This document shows, piece after piece, positions 39,898 through 48,585 of a stretch of 64,000 nucleotides of DNA (positions are counted from its first letter, which is position 1; each line of letters begins with the position of its first letter). A program made the translations under genes and the position numbers. The stretch is from Nitrosomonas nitrosa. GTDB lineage: Bacteria > Pseudomonadota > Gammaproteobacteria > Burkholderiales > Nitrosomonadaceae. The DNA lies in contig NZ_QAOO01000008.1 of NCBI RefSeq assembly GCF_003051105.1, forward strand, positions 80,439 through 144,438, written 5' to 3'. Below the pieces are notes generated by a model. The model had not been told where the DNA came from, did not search any database, and saw only the letters and a program-made list of their open reading frames with translations.

Positions 39898-42693
39898 ATG
39901 AACGCTGATGCTGGCGTAAGCGATTATGCTGACAATAACGTGGGTGAGGAAAAAGACAAACCCCTACGCGAAGACATTCGTATGCTTGGACGCATGCTTG
40001 GAGATACGTTACGGGAGCACGAGGGCGAAGCAACGTTTGAGTTAGTCGAAACGATTCGCCAAACAGCGGTCCGCTTTCGCCGGGAAAAAGACCCTAAGGC
40101 GCGGCAGGAGCTCGATGAAATTCTGAATCGGTTAAGTAACAAGGCAACTATTGCTGTCGTAAGGGCGTTCAGTTATTTTTCACTACTTTCCAATATTGCA
40201 GAAGATCTGCACCATAACCGCCGAAGGCGCGCTCATTTGCGCCAGGGCTCATCTCCACAACCAGGAAGCGTTACTCTGGCGTTGGAACGCGTGCTCGCAA
40301 GGGGTATCGATAGTGCAACCTTGGGGAATTTTTTTGCAAAAGCAATGGTGTCACCCGTATTGACAGCGCATCCAACGGAAGTTCAGCGAAGGAGCATTTT
40401 GGATTGCCAGTTGACCATACAACGGCTATTGCAGGAGCGCGACCGCATTCAGTTGACACCGAATGAAATGCGGCACAACGAGGAAGCAATGCGTGCTGCC
40501 ATTCAGATTTTGTGGCAAACCCGTATGCTGCGATCAGTACGTCTTACCGTTCATGACGAGATCGAGAATGGGCTAATTTATTATAGCTATACGTTTTTAA
40601 GCCAGGTGCCCTACGTTTATGCAAAGATCGAAGATTTGCTGGAGCGGCGCCTAGGCAAGGACGCACCACGTGTTGCTTCTTTTTTGCGAATTGGAAGCTG
40701 GATAGGCAGCGATCGGGATGGTAACCCGTTCGTCACGCACCAAGTCATGTTGCACGCAGCGGAGCGGCATGCTGCGTTGGTTCTGGATTTTTATATGGAT
40801 GAAATCAGCAAGATTGGACAGAATATGAGTCTTGCCGAACGATTAATCAGCGTGAGCGACGAACTCGAGCAATTGGCGGCTTCTTCACCGGACATACCCG
40901 CGAGCCGTATAGATGAGCCCTATCGGCGTGCTTTTCTTGGTATGTATGCACGGCTCGCTGCAACGAGTCAGCGGTTTGGGTTGACAGTGGTGCAGCGGTT
41001 GCAGGTCAGCCCTACGGAACCTTACGCAGACAGTGCGGAGTTTGTTCATGATCTCGATATCGTGATCAATTCGCTGAAGCAGCATCGCTCCCATTGGCTG
41101 GCAAAGGGTGCGTTGCGAAAATTGCGTCGTGCGGCTGATGTATTCGGATTCCACTTGGCGCCATTGGATATGCGGCAGCATAGTCAAGTTCATGAACAGG
41201 TTGTCGCAGAGTTGTTTGCGAAAGGTACCCATCAAGACAATTATCTCGAGTTAACAGATGCTGAGCGAATAGAATGGTTGCTTGCAGAAATCAGTAGCTT
41301 AAGATTGCTGCATTCACCGTATTTGAGCTATACCGATACAGTGCAGAGTGAGTTGCGCATCCTGCACATGGCGGCAGAAATACAACGGCGTTTTGGTCAT
41401 GCGGCGTTGCCGAATTACATTATTTCCATGACAACAAGTGTCGCCGATGTGCTGGAGGTTGCGTTACTCCTGAAAGAGGTCGGTTTGTTACATGCGGGCG
41501 AGAGCCCCCAGTTGGGTCTCAACATCATTCCATTGTTTGAGACGATCGAGGATTTGCGCAGCTGCAGCAAGATCATGGATGAATTGTTTTCACTACCCTA
41601 TTATCGTAAGCTATTGAATTCAAGGGGTAATGTCCAGGAGGTCATGCTTGGCTATTCGGATAGCAATAAGGATGGTGGATTTCTGACTTCTAACTGGGAA
41701 ATTTACAAAGCTGAAATCGAATTGACGAAAGTATTTGCTAAGCATAATGTTGAGCTGCGCTTGTTTCATGGACGAGGGGGTACCGTAGGGCGGGGCGGCG
41801 GACCAAGTTACCAGGCAATCATGGCGCAGCCACCAAAAAGCGTAAATGGGCAGATACGGTTGACGGAACAAGGGGAAGTGGTAGCCAGTAAATATACCGA
41901 TCCAGAAATTGGGCGACGTAATCTTGAAACATTGGTTGCAGCCACAATCGAAGCAACATTGCTGAGCCATGACGCTATCCAGGAAAATGCGCCTCGCTAT
42001 TACCAAGTGATGGAGACCTTATCGTCCCATGCATTCGCTATTTACCGAGATCTGGTATACGAAACTCCGGGCTTCAAGCAGTTTTTTCAAGAGGCCACCC
42101 CGATTAGGGAAATCGCTGGATTGCATATTGGCAGCAGGCCATCTTCACGTAAACCTTCTGATAAGATTGAAGACTTGCGCGCTATCCCATGGGTGTTCAG
42201 CTGGAGTCTCAATCGAACAATGCTTCCTGGCTGGTTTGGCTTTGGTTCGGCAGTTGAGGAATTCGTTCAGCGAGATCAACAGAACGATAGATTGGCACTC
42301 TTGCAGGAAATGTATCTTAAGTGGCCATTCATGCAAGCGCTCTTGTCAAACATGGATATGGTGTTGGCTAAGACGGATATGGGCATTGCATCGCGCTATG
42401 CAGAGCTGGTTACCGACACGGCTTTGCGGGATGAGGTTTTTGGGCGCATCCATGCGGAATGGGAGCGGAGTGTAAAATGGTTGTTTGCAATTACTGGGCA
42501 TAAAGAGCTCTTGCAGGAAAACCCGACCTTGTCACGCAGTATTCGTATTCGTTCACCCTATATTGATCCGCTCAATCACTTGCAAATTGAGTTGCTGCGG
42601 CGTTATTGTGCAGGTGATGACGTTGAACAAGTGCACCGCTCTATCCATTTGACGATAAATGGCGTTGCAGCAGGACTTAGAAACAGCGGCTGA
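39898..42693 (+). CDS. ppc: Phosphoenolpyruvate carboxylase
   Basis: About 931 residues, the normal length. It makes oxaloacetate from PEP and bicarbonate, feeding the TCA cycle of an autotroph. The catalytic His motif VLTAHPTEVQRRS lies near 158, GYSDSNKDGGFLTSNW follows, and the mobile loop FHGRGGTVGRGGGPSY is near 625. I prefer the ATG at 39898, with GGGAG upstream, over the frame start at 39826, which adds 24 atypical residues inside the hemC-ppc promoter region. Confidence 0.96.
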   Translation: MNADAGVSDYADNNVGEEKDKPLREDIRMLGRMLGDTLREHEGEATFELVETIRQTAVRFRREKDPKARQELDEILNRLSNKATIAVVRAFSYFSLLSNIAEDLHHNRRRRAHLRQGSSPQPGSVTLALERVLARGIDSATLGNFFAKAMVSPVLTAHPTEVQRRSILDCQLTIQRLLQERDRIQLTPNEMRHNEEAMRAAIQILWQTRMLRSVRLTVHDEIENGLIYYSYTFLSQVPYVYAKIEDLLERRLGKDAPRVASFLRIGSWIGSDRDGNPFVTHQVMLHAAERHAALVLDFYMDEISKIGQNMSLAERLISVSDELEQLAASSPDIPASRIDEPYRRAFLGMYARLAATSQRFGLTVVQRLQVSPTEPYADSAEFVHDLDIVINSLKQHRSHWLAKGALRKLRRAADVFGFHLAPLDMRQHSQVHEQVVAELFAKGTHQDNYLELTDAERIEWLLAEISSLRLLHSPYLSYTDTVQSELRILHMAAEIQRRFGHAALPNYIISMTTSVADVLEVALLLKEVGLLHAGESPQLGLNIIPLFETIEDLRSCSKIMDELFSLPYYRKLLNSRGNVQEVMLGYSDSNKDGGFLTSNWEIYKAEIELTKVFAKHNVELRLFHGRGGTVGRGGGPSYQAIMAQPPKSVNGQIRLTEQGEVVASKYTDPEIGRRNLETLVAATIEATLLSHDAIQENAPRYYQVMETLSSHAFAIYRDLVYETPGFKQFFQEATPIREIAGLHIGSRPSSRKPSDKIEDLRAIPWVFSWSLNRTMLPGWFGFGSAVEEFVQRDQQNDRLALLQEMYLKWPFMQALLSNMDMVLAKTDMGIASRYAELVTDTALRDEVFGRIHAEWERSVKWLFAITGHKELLQENPTLSRSIRIRSPYIDPLNHLQIELLRRYCAGDDVEQVHRSIHLTINGVAAGLRNSG

Positions 42694-42778
42694 TGCAGTA
42701 AGGCAAGCTGCGGGAATGACGACTGGATTTTTCTTGCAGCTTATTCCGAAGTAATCCATTCAGGAGGGTGGGGCCATC

Positions 42779-44761
42779 ATGCAATATCGTATTCCACAAG
42801 TCGATATCACTCGCTCCCGAGATCATGAATCATTGCCGTCTTCAGGCCGGCCGCCCTGGCTACGATCCAGCAGGTTGTTGATTTTTATCGTTTCATTTTC
42901 AGCCTGTGCTTTGATCACGCTGATCTATGTGTTTGGCCGTTCCCCAGTCTATCAGAGTTATGCGACATTATTGACAGTAGCCAAAACCCCGATTGATCAG
43001 AGGAGTAGTGATGCGGATATCCAGCATGTCGCCATTCAGAAGCAAATTCTATTTGGCGCTGAATTGCTGGCGGAAACGGCAAAACGTCTTCGATCCCTTC
43101 CTCGAGAAGATAAGGGAAGCCACATAGCCGTTGCCGATATACGCAATATACTTGATGTGAGATCTGTGCCCGATACCAATTTGGTGGAGCTGGTTGCGGA
43201 AGGCCCCGATCCTGCTCTGCTTCCTGCACTCATCAATACTTGGATTGAGGTTTACCTTGAAGCGAGATCGGCGGAAATTGCCAGAACCATCGGTGTGACA
43301 GCCCAGATGCTACGAGAGGAGCTGGCGGAACTCACTGAAAAAATCAACTTAAAACGTGCTGAACTGGAGCACTTCAGGGAAAAAAACCATATTGTCTCCA
43401 TGGGGCGCGAAGAAAACGAAGCGTTGGCGCGATTGAGAGGACTCAATGACGCTTTGAACAAGGCAAGTGAAGAGGAAGTTAATACAAAAGCGAGACTTGA
43501 CTCGATCAAACAAGCCATCGCGCGTGGCCAGACAGTTGTTCCCAGAGAGGATTCTCTAACATTGAGCCAGCTTGAAAGGCGTGCTCAGGAGTTACGAGAA
43601 GAATTAGAAGAGCTGGATAGACGTTTTACACGTGAATACATGGCATTGACACCTTCTTTAAAGGTTATTCCAGAGAAACTGGCCAATCTACAAGCTGAAA
43701 TTGAGCGTATGCGTAAAACCGGACAAGCCATTGTCGTTTCGGAGGCAGAGCAGGCTTATTCAGCCGCACGGCAGGCGACACAAGCTGTTCGGGAGCAGCT
43801 TGATGAACATCGAAGAAAAGCGGCTGAATTCACGGCGCGATTTGCCGAGCATGAGGCGCTGAAGAATGATCTGGAAGGGCTGGAGCAGCTTTTTCGAGAA
43901 ACTCAAGAAAGATTGGTACAAATTGAGGCCCGCTATACCGGGAAATACCCTCAAGTCGATGTTGTTGAATGGGCCTTTTACCCTGATCATCCCATCTGGC
44001 CAAATTATTCGAGGGACGCACTTATTGCCCTTCTTAGCTCTTTGCTGTTTGGGCTTTTTTGCGTGTGGTTAGTTGAATTTTTAACCCGGAAAGAACGTGC
44101 AAAACTTGCAATTAACTTGTCAGGTATCCATGTGTACAGTAACGAGAAACTTGCCTCTGAGGCAATCGATCAACTGCCATTTTCACAGAGCGCACTGAAT
44201 CAACCACCGCAATATGCGCTCAAGCAGTCACTGATAAAGGAAATGCCTGCTGAACAGATCGACGTGCTGATTAAAGCTGCCAATAAAAAGGAGCAGCAAC
44301 TGTTGGTATTGTTATTGAGCGGATTGACTTTACAAGAAATCGCAGCATTGCAAATCGAAAATATTGATCTTGAGAAGGCTATTGTGACCATTACTGGCAC
44401 TTACCCTAGGCACATCCCATTACATCCATTGTTAAAAGCGAGTTTGCAAGAGTATGGGTTGGCACTCGTGAATCCATCCGGCGATACGCTTTCTCAAGAT
44501 GACCTGGCAGCATTGTTGACGTGCGCGATTGTCGATGCAGGGTTACCTGTTACGGATGATATCTCTGCTGCTTCCTTGCGGCATACCTACATTGCTTATC
44601 TTGTGAGACAGGGTGTACGCCTTTCGGAACTTGAGAAAATCGTCGGCTACGTTCCTCCGGCAGAATTATCGATCTTGAGCAAGTATGCGCCAGTTGGCCC
44701 GAAACGCGGCATTGACGAAATTGAACTGTTTTATCCGTTGGCCCCATCGCCTCAAGCGTGA
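42779..44761 (+). CDS. Wzz/GumC-like polysaccharide co-polymerase fused to a degenerate tyrosine-recombinase-like domain
   Basis: 660 residues in one uninterrupted frame. Membrane helices lie at about 33-52 and 413-434. Between them is a periplasmic region with long coiled coils (about 180-395), the layout of polysaccharide co-polymerases that control chain length. After the second helix, where a tyrosine kinase can follow in related proteins, the last 160 or so residues resemble the XerD-type catalytic domain: LSGLTLQEIAALQIENIDL near 508, then IVTITGTYPRHIPLHPL, then ISAASLRHTYIAYLVRQGVRLSELEKIVGY near 595-625. Of the catalytic set, the first Arg is Thr, the HxxR His is Ala, its Arg is kept and the GH His is Tyr, so recombination is unlikely. 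AGGAGG precedes the ATG. No other exopolysaccharide genes are adjacent. Confidence 0.75.
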   Translation: MQYRIPQVDITRSRDHESLPSSGRPPWLRSSRLLIFIVSFSACALITLIYVFGRSPVYQSYATLLTVAKTPIDQRSSDADIQHVAIQKQILFGAELLAETAKRLRSLPREDKGSHIAVADIRNILDVRSVPDTNLVELVAEGPDPALLPALINTWIEVYLEARSAEIARTIGVTAQMLREELAELTEKINLKRAELEHFREKNHIVSMGREENEALARLRGLNDALNKASEEEVNTKARLDSIKQAIARGQTVVPREDSLTLSQLERRAQELREELEELDRRFTREYMALTPSLKVIPEKLANLQAEIERMRKTGQAIVVSEAEQAYSAARQATQAVREQLDEHRRKAAEFTARFAEHEALKNDLEGLEQLFRETQERLVQIEARYTGKYPQVDVVEWAFYPDHPIWPNYSRDALIALLSSLLFGLFCVWLVEFLTRKERAKLAINLSGIHVYSNEKLASEAIDQLPFSQSALNQPPQYALKQSLIKEMPAEQIDVLIKAANKKEQQLLVLLLSGLTLQEIAALQIENIDLEKAIVTITGTYPRHIPLHPLLKASLQEYGLALVNPSGDTLSQDDLAALLTCAIVDAGLPVTDDISAASLRHTYIAYLVRQGVRLSELEKIVGYVPPAELSILSKYAPVGPKRGIDEIELFYPLAPSPQA

Positions 44762-44767
44762 GTGGAA

Positions 44768-46183
44768 TTATCCATTACCTAGAAGTGTATTAATCAGCTT
44801 GGTTTCGATCGCTTGATAGAGGGGATTCTGGTTTCGGGCTGCAGAAGGCTTTTGCCACGCAGGGTTTTGCTGAAGTGTGCTGATCATGCTGGACCAATCA
44901 CTCGGTAATTTTTCTGTAGCAGAGGCTGTAACTGTGTTGATTTGATCAATATGGTAGGCTGCGTGACCGCGATGCATGAGCTTTGACAGTAATTGCTGCT
45001 GGCGTAGAAACAGTATTTGTAAAGTATTCTCATCTGCACATAACCATTGTGTGCCTTGTATTTTTGCTTTGATTTCTTTGCCGTATCGTTTGAATGTCGA
45101 CCAGCCGGTGCCCGCAATAGCGCCAAAAGCACTGGCAGCACCGAGACTGAGCCCGCCTACCATCAGATCGATTCCGGCCCCTGCCGCAGCCCCCTTGAGT
45201 GCCGCGCTTCCAACATCAAGACCATAGGCCTTGAGCACGCCCGGCGCGAAAAGATCGATCTGCCATTGACCATTACTTACCGGAATTTTTTGCAAGGCGA
45301 TATCTTTCTCCGAAAAATTAAAAATAGCAAGCAAGTCTTGCAGACAACGCTGCTCGGCTTTTCTAACAAAATCCTTTAACTTCTGGGCGGCGGTATTGAC
45401 AGTATTATCACTCTGACTATGTTTACTCTCGCGATGACAGGCGACAGAAACAATGAGGTCGGCGATCCGCTTGGCTGCGGATAAACAAAGCTGATCCCAG
45501 ACCTTAGCCCGGTGGTTGATCAATTTTTGTAATTTATCGTAGTGTAATTCCACTAGGCTTTGTATTTTTTGATATAACCGTTTTTCAGCTTCAAAGGAAA
45601 AAGCAACCGTATCAAATTCTAAAGACGCATGAATATTGAATGCCGCCAATTTCTTGCGCCAAGTCGCGAGTTCTTCTGTGTGTTCGGCAATAAAGTTGAA
45701 AACCGGTATGATGGGTTTCATGGCTTTACTGAGAATTTCGATTTCAATCAGATATTTTTCTAATACAGGCTCACGCACATCAATGATGTATAGCAATACG
45801 TCACTGCGAAGCACTTGACGGATTACCTTTGCTTCTTGCTCCAGTGGATCATCGATGGAGATCGATGCCACGAATTCTTCCAATACTTCTGCCGTAGATT
45901 GTGAGCTATTTCGAGCGCTGATGGTTTTGAGCTGTTTTTGTAATGCGTGGGCATCCTCGATACCTGGCGTGTCGTGTAAATTGAGAATAGCTTCGTTGCC
46001 AGCATATATGGTTGCCCGCTCCACATGACGTGTCGTTCCTGCAGCGTCTTCAATTTCGCCAAATTGAGTGCTTCGCAGCATAGTACGAATTAGCGAGGTT
46101 TTCCCAGTATTGGTGTGTCCCACGACTGCGACATTGAGCAATGCATGAACGTTCTGTGATTCGTTAGTTACTTTCATGTTCAC
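44768..46183 (-). CDS. DUF3482 GTPase
   Basis: A 471-residue protein. The N-terminal GTPase domain has G1 GHTNTGKTS and G3 DTPG; the G4 position is a degenerate NFIA rather than NKxD. The C-terminal part is the DUF3482 region with a glycine/alanine-rich stretch (SAALKGAAAGAGIDLMVGGLSLGAASAFGAIAGTG) that may insert into the membrane. The GTG at 46183 overlaps the stop of the DUF2868 gene (GTGA); an ATG at 46177 is possible. The pair is conserved in proteobacteria without a defined role. Confidence 0.87.
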   Translation of the reverse strand: MNMKVTNESQNVHALLNVAVVGHTNTGKTSLIRTMLRSTQFGEIEDAAGTTRHVERATIYAGNEAILNLHDTPGIEDAHALQKQLKTISARNSSQSTAEVLEEFVASISIDDPLEQEAKVIRQVLRSDVLLYIIDVREPVLEKYLIEIEILSKAMKPIIPVFNFIAEHTEELATWRKKLAAFNIHASLEFDTVAFSFEAEKRLYQKIQSLVELHYDKLQKLINHRAKVWDQLCLSAAKRIADLIVSVACHRESKHSQSDNTVNTAAQKLKDFVRKAEQRCLQDLLAIFNFSEKDIALQKIPVSNGQWQIDLFAPGVLKAYGLDVGSAALKGAAAGAGIDLMVGGLSLGAASAFGAIAGTGWSTFKRYGKEIKAKIQGTQWLCADENTLQILFLRQQQLLSKLMHRGHAAYHIDQINTVTASATEKLPSDWSSMISTLQQNPAWQKPSAARNQNPLYQAIETKLINTLLGNG

Positions 46184-47571
46184 TGAATGATGACGTGTTC
46201 AGCAGGAATAGCGCATGTCTCTGCTGTGCGGAACCAGGCGAGCTTTCGTGTCTCCGCGACAGGAATGGCGGCACGGCTGCGTAGTAAAATCAACCAAGCT
46301 TCTCCCGGACCACTGGCGATTAATTCTCTGATAGTGCGCTGAACGCCTCTGTCGGGAAGCCGGTGCGCAGCTACGCCAATTAGTAGAGGCCCATTGAATC
46401 TTTTAATTTTATCAGTGGCCTCTGCAAAGGATGTTTGGTCGATGACATTCTCGCTGCACTGTAGCCCATCAGGCCAAATGATGTGATCATCGAGTTCGAT
46501 TCCAACGGCAAGTATATTTTGAGGCATTCCCCCGCTGGTTTGTTGAAGGGCGGGGATTGTATGTGCGGATGCGATTTGGGGGTCTGCGTCGATGACGCTC
46601 GATTCAAACTCGTGTGCCATCAATCGCTGCCGCAGCGTAACGTAATAGGGCAAATAAAGATCGAGCTTGAATCGACGCTCTGCTAGTTGTTGCATCAAAC
46701 TGGAAAGCATAAGTAAGAAGAGGCGGGGTAATATGCCATAGAGTAGCAGCGTCCCCAGCAAAAATTTGGCCCAAGCACTTCGGGTTTCTGCATCTTGTGC
46801 TGCAGCGCCTACCCGGCTTGCTGCAATTTGGTAGCTATCGGGAGGGATTAAGCCAAAAATTTCCATGGGCCTGCTCAACCAAAGTGTTAGCTGTGGAAGA
46901 CTGCTTTCCGGCAATAATGTGGTGCCCCAAATAAAATCGTATTGCTTTGCCATCATCAGTAATATCAGCAAGGCCAAACCGGTCGTAAGATAGGTCAACC
47001 AGAAGAGATGAGTAAGTACGCTGATTCGCCATTTACCGATTGCACCGGTTAAACACGTTTCCCACCAGCCCCGTGCTGCGAGGGAAGCAATCGAGTCGCT
47101 TTCCTTTTCTTTGTAGCGGTAGGGTAACCAGCAAGCAAGCTGAGCGACTACGCCAGCGCTTAGGCTCTGTAAATTGAGCGAAATACCCATGACCCATAGC
47201 ACAATAGAAATAAAATTGAAACCGAGTAAGACGGCTAACAGCCAGTAAATATTCAATGTTGCCGATTCACCGACTGCATTGGCTGCCGCCAATGCACCCA
47301 GAATGGCAGCGATGACCAAGCTTATCCGACGCGCACGAACAAATAAGCTTTGAGGGTGTTGCAGTACTCTAGTTAAAGCGTTATCTTGAATCAGCCGCCG
47401 AGCGCGAGTCGTTAGCCGCTTGAGAAAAGCGTGGTAGCTGAAATCAGAAGCCACGTGTGCTTCCATGTCGGCGATACTGGCGTACGATAGGGCTTCTGCC
47501 TTGCTCGTTTCAATATGGCGTAATTGCTCTAAGCGCACCAAATCTGTGAAAGTATTATTTTTGGGTGTCAT
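46180..47571 (-). CDS. DUF2868 membrane protein
   Basis: About 463 residues. Several membrane helices lie in the middle (ISLVIAAILGALAAANAV, WLLAVLLGFNFISIVLWVMG, HLFWLTYLTTGLALLILLMM and FLLGTLLLYGILPRLFLLML), followed by a soluble C-terminal domain. Such proteins pair with a DUF3482 GTPase, as here, where the stop overlaps the GTPase start by four bases. The ATG at 47571 (MTPKNN) is chosen over the GTG at 47592. Function is unknown. Confidence 0.85.
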   Translation of the reverse strand: MTPKNNTFTDLVRLEQLRHIETSKAEALSYASIADMEAHVASDFSYHAFLKRLTTRARRLIQDNALTRVLQHPQSLFVRARRISLVIAAILGALAAANAVGESATLNIYWLLAVLLGFNFISIVLWVMGISLNLQSLSAGVVAQLACWLPYRYKEKESDSIASLAARGWWETCLTGAIGKWRISVLTHLFWLTYLTTGLALLILLMMAKQYDFIWGTTLLPESSLPQLTLWLSRPMEIFGLIPPDSYQIAASRVGAAAQDAETRSAWAKFLLGTLLLYGILPRLFLLMLSSLMQQLAERRFKLDLYLPYYVTLRQRLMAHEFESSVIDADPQIASAHTIPALQQTSGGMPQNILAVGIELDDHIIWPDGLQCSENVIDQTSFAEATDKIKRFNGPLLIGVAAHRLPDRGVQRTIRELIASGPGEAWLILLRSRAAIPVAETRKLAWFRTAETCAIPAEHVIIQ

Positions 47572-47799
47572 AACGGTCGATTTCAAAAGCACAAAATAAG
47601 CCTATGGTTTTTTTCTGCATAGTAAACTGACAGTCGATGTCATAGAGCAAGCTGGCAATAGCTGATTGAAAATCAATTAGATTCGACAGAAATTAAGTGT
47701 GTTTCACTTTCTTATATAAAAATAATGCGAACGGAGAAAGGATTAAATTTGGCAAGCTACAATAAGCAGCAAAAACTCACTCTTTAGAAGATTATCGCT

Positions 47800-48507
47800 A
47801 TGAAACCGGTTGCAATTATCAGGTTTTTTGATATCGAAGGCCCAGGCTATTTTGCCACATTTCTCGATAACAATCATATTCCTTGGCAGCTAATCCGCAT
47901 TGACGAAGGGCAGGCTCTTCCTTCGAGCATAGCGCCATACAGCGGCTTGGTTTTGATGGGCGGTCCGATGAGTGTAAACGATAATCTACCGTGGATCGAG
48001 CCTTTGCTTTGCCTGATCAAGCAAGCAGTAGCTAGCGAAGTGCCGGTGTTGGGACATTGCTTGGGTGGCCAACTCATGTCAAAAGCACTGGGTGGCACCG
48101 TTGAAACCGGACTCATCAAAGAGCTGGGTTGGGGAAGAGTAACAGTGACCGATCACCCCGTTGTTCAGGAATGGCTTGGTGAGATAAAAGAATTCGAGCC
48201 ATTTCATTGGCATGGTGAAACCTTCTCGATACCAGCGAGCGCTACCCGGCTATTTTCCAATGTTTATTGCGAAAATCAAGCATTCGCATCAGGCATCCAT
48301 CTCGGGATGCAATGTCATGTAGAAGTCACCGAGGATATGATCCGTAAATGGATTGAAGTCAATGCCGAAGAAATCGCAATAAACCGCTCGAGTCCCGCTG
48401 TGCAAGCTGCGGAGGAAATGCTTGCTGATCTGCCATCCCGTTTGCCACAATTAAAAGCGGTCGCTGATCGATTGTACGGTAAGTGGATCAGTGCACTAAA
48501 ATATTGA
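47800..48507 (+). CDS. Class I glutamine amidotransferase
   Basis: A 235-residue stand-alone glutaminase-type domain resembling the GMP synthase amidotransferase half. The nucleophile Cys is in LGHCLGGQL (about 87), an oxyanion region is at LMGGPMS, and the partner His-Glu pair is in MQCHVEVTEDM. The substrate that receives the ammonia is unknown. It is divergent from the DUF2868 gene and converges with glgB. Confidence 0.85.
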   Translation: MKPVAIIRFFDIEGPGYFATFLDNNHIPWQLIRIDEGQALPSSIAPYSGLVLMGGPMSVNDNLPWIEPLLCLIKQAVASEVPVLGHCLGGQLMSKALGGTVETGLIKELGWGRVTVTDHPVVQEWLGEIKEFEPFHWHGETFSIPASATRLFSNVYCENQAFASGIHLGMQCHVEVTEDMIRKWIEVNAEEIAINRSSPAVQAAEEMLADLPSRLPQLKAVADRLYGKWISALKY

Positions 48508-48585
48508 GTGTGTTTAAGCGGAGGCCGATAGTTTTTCTTTCGGTAAGCTTGACAAATTCAGTACAAATAATCAGTAATGATATGA

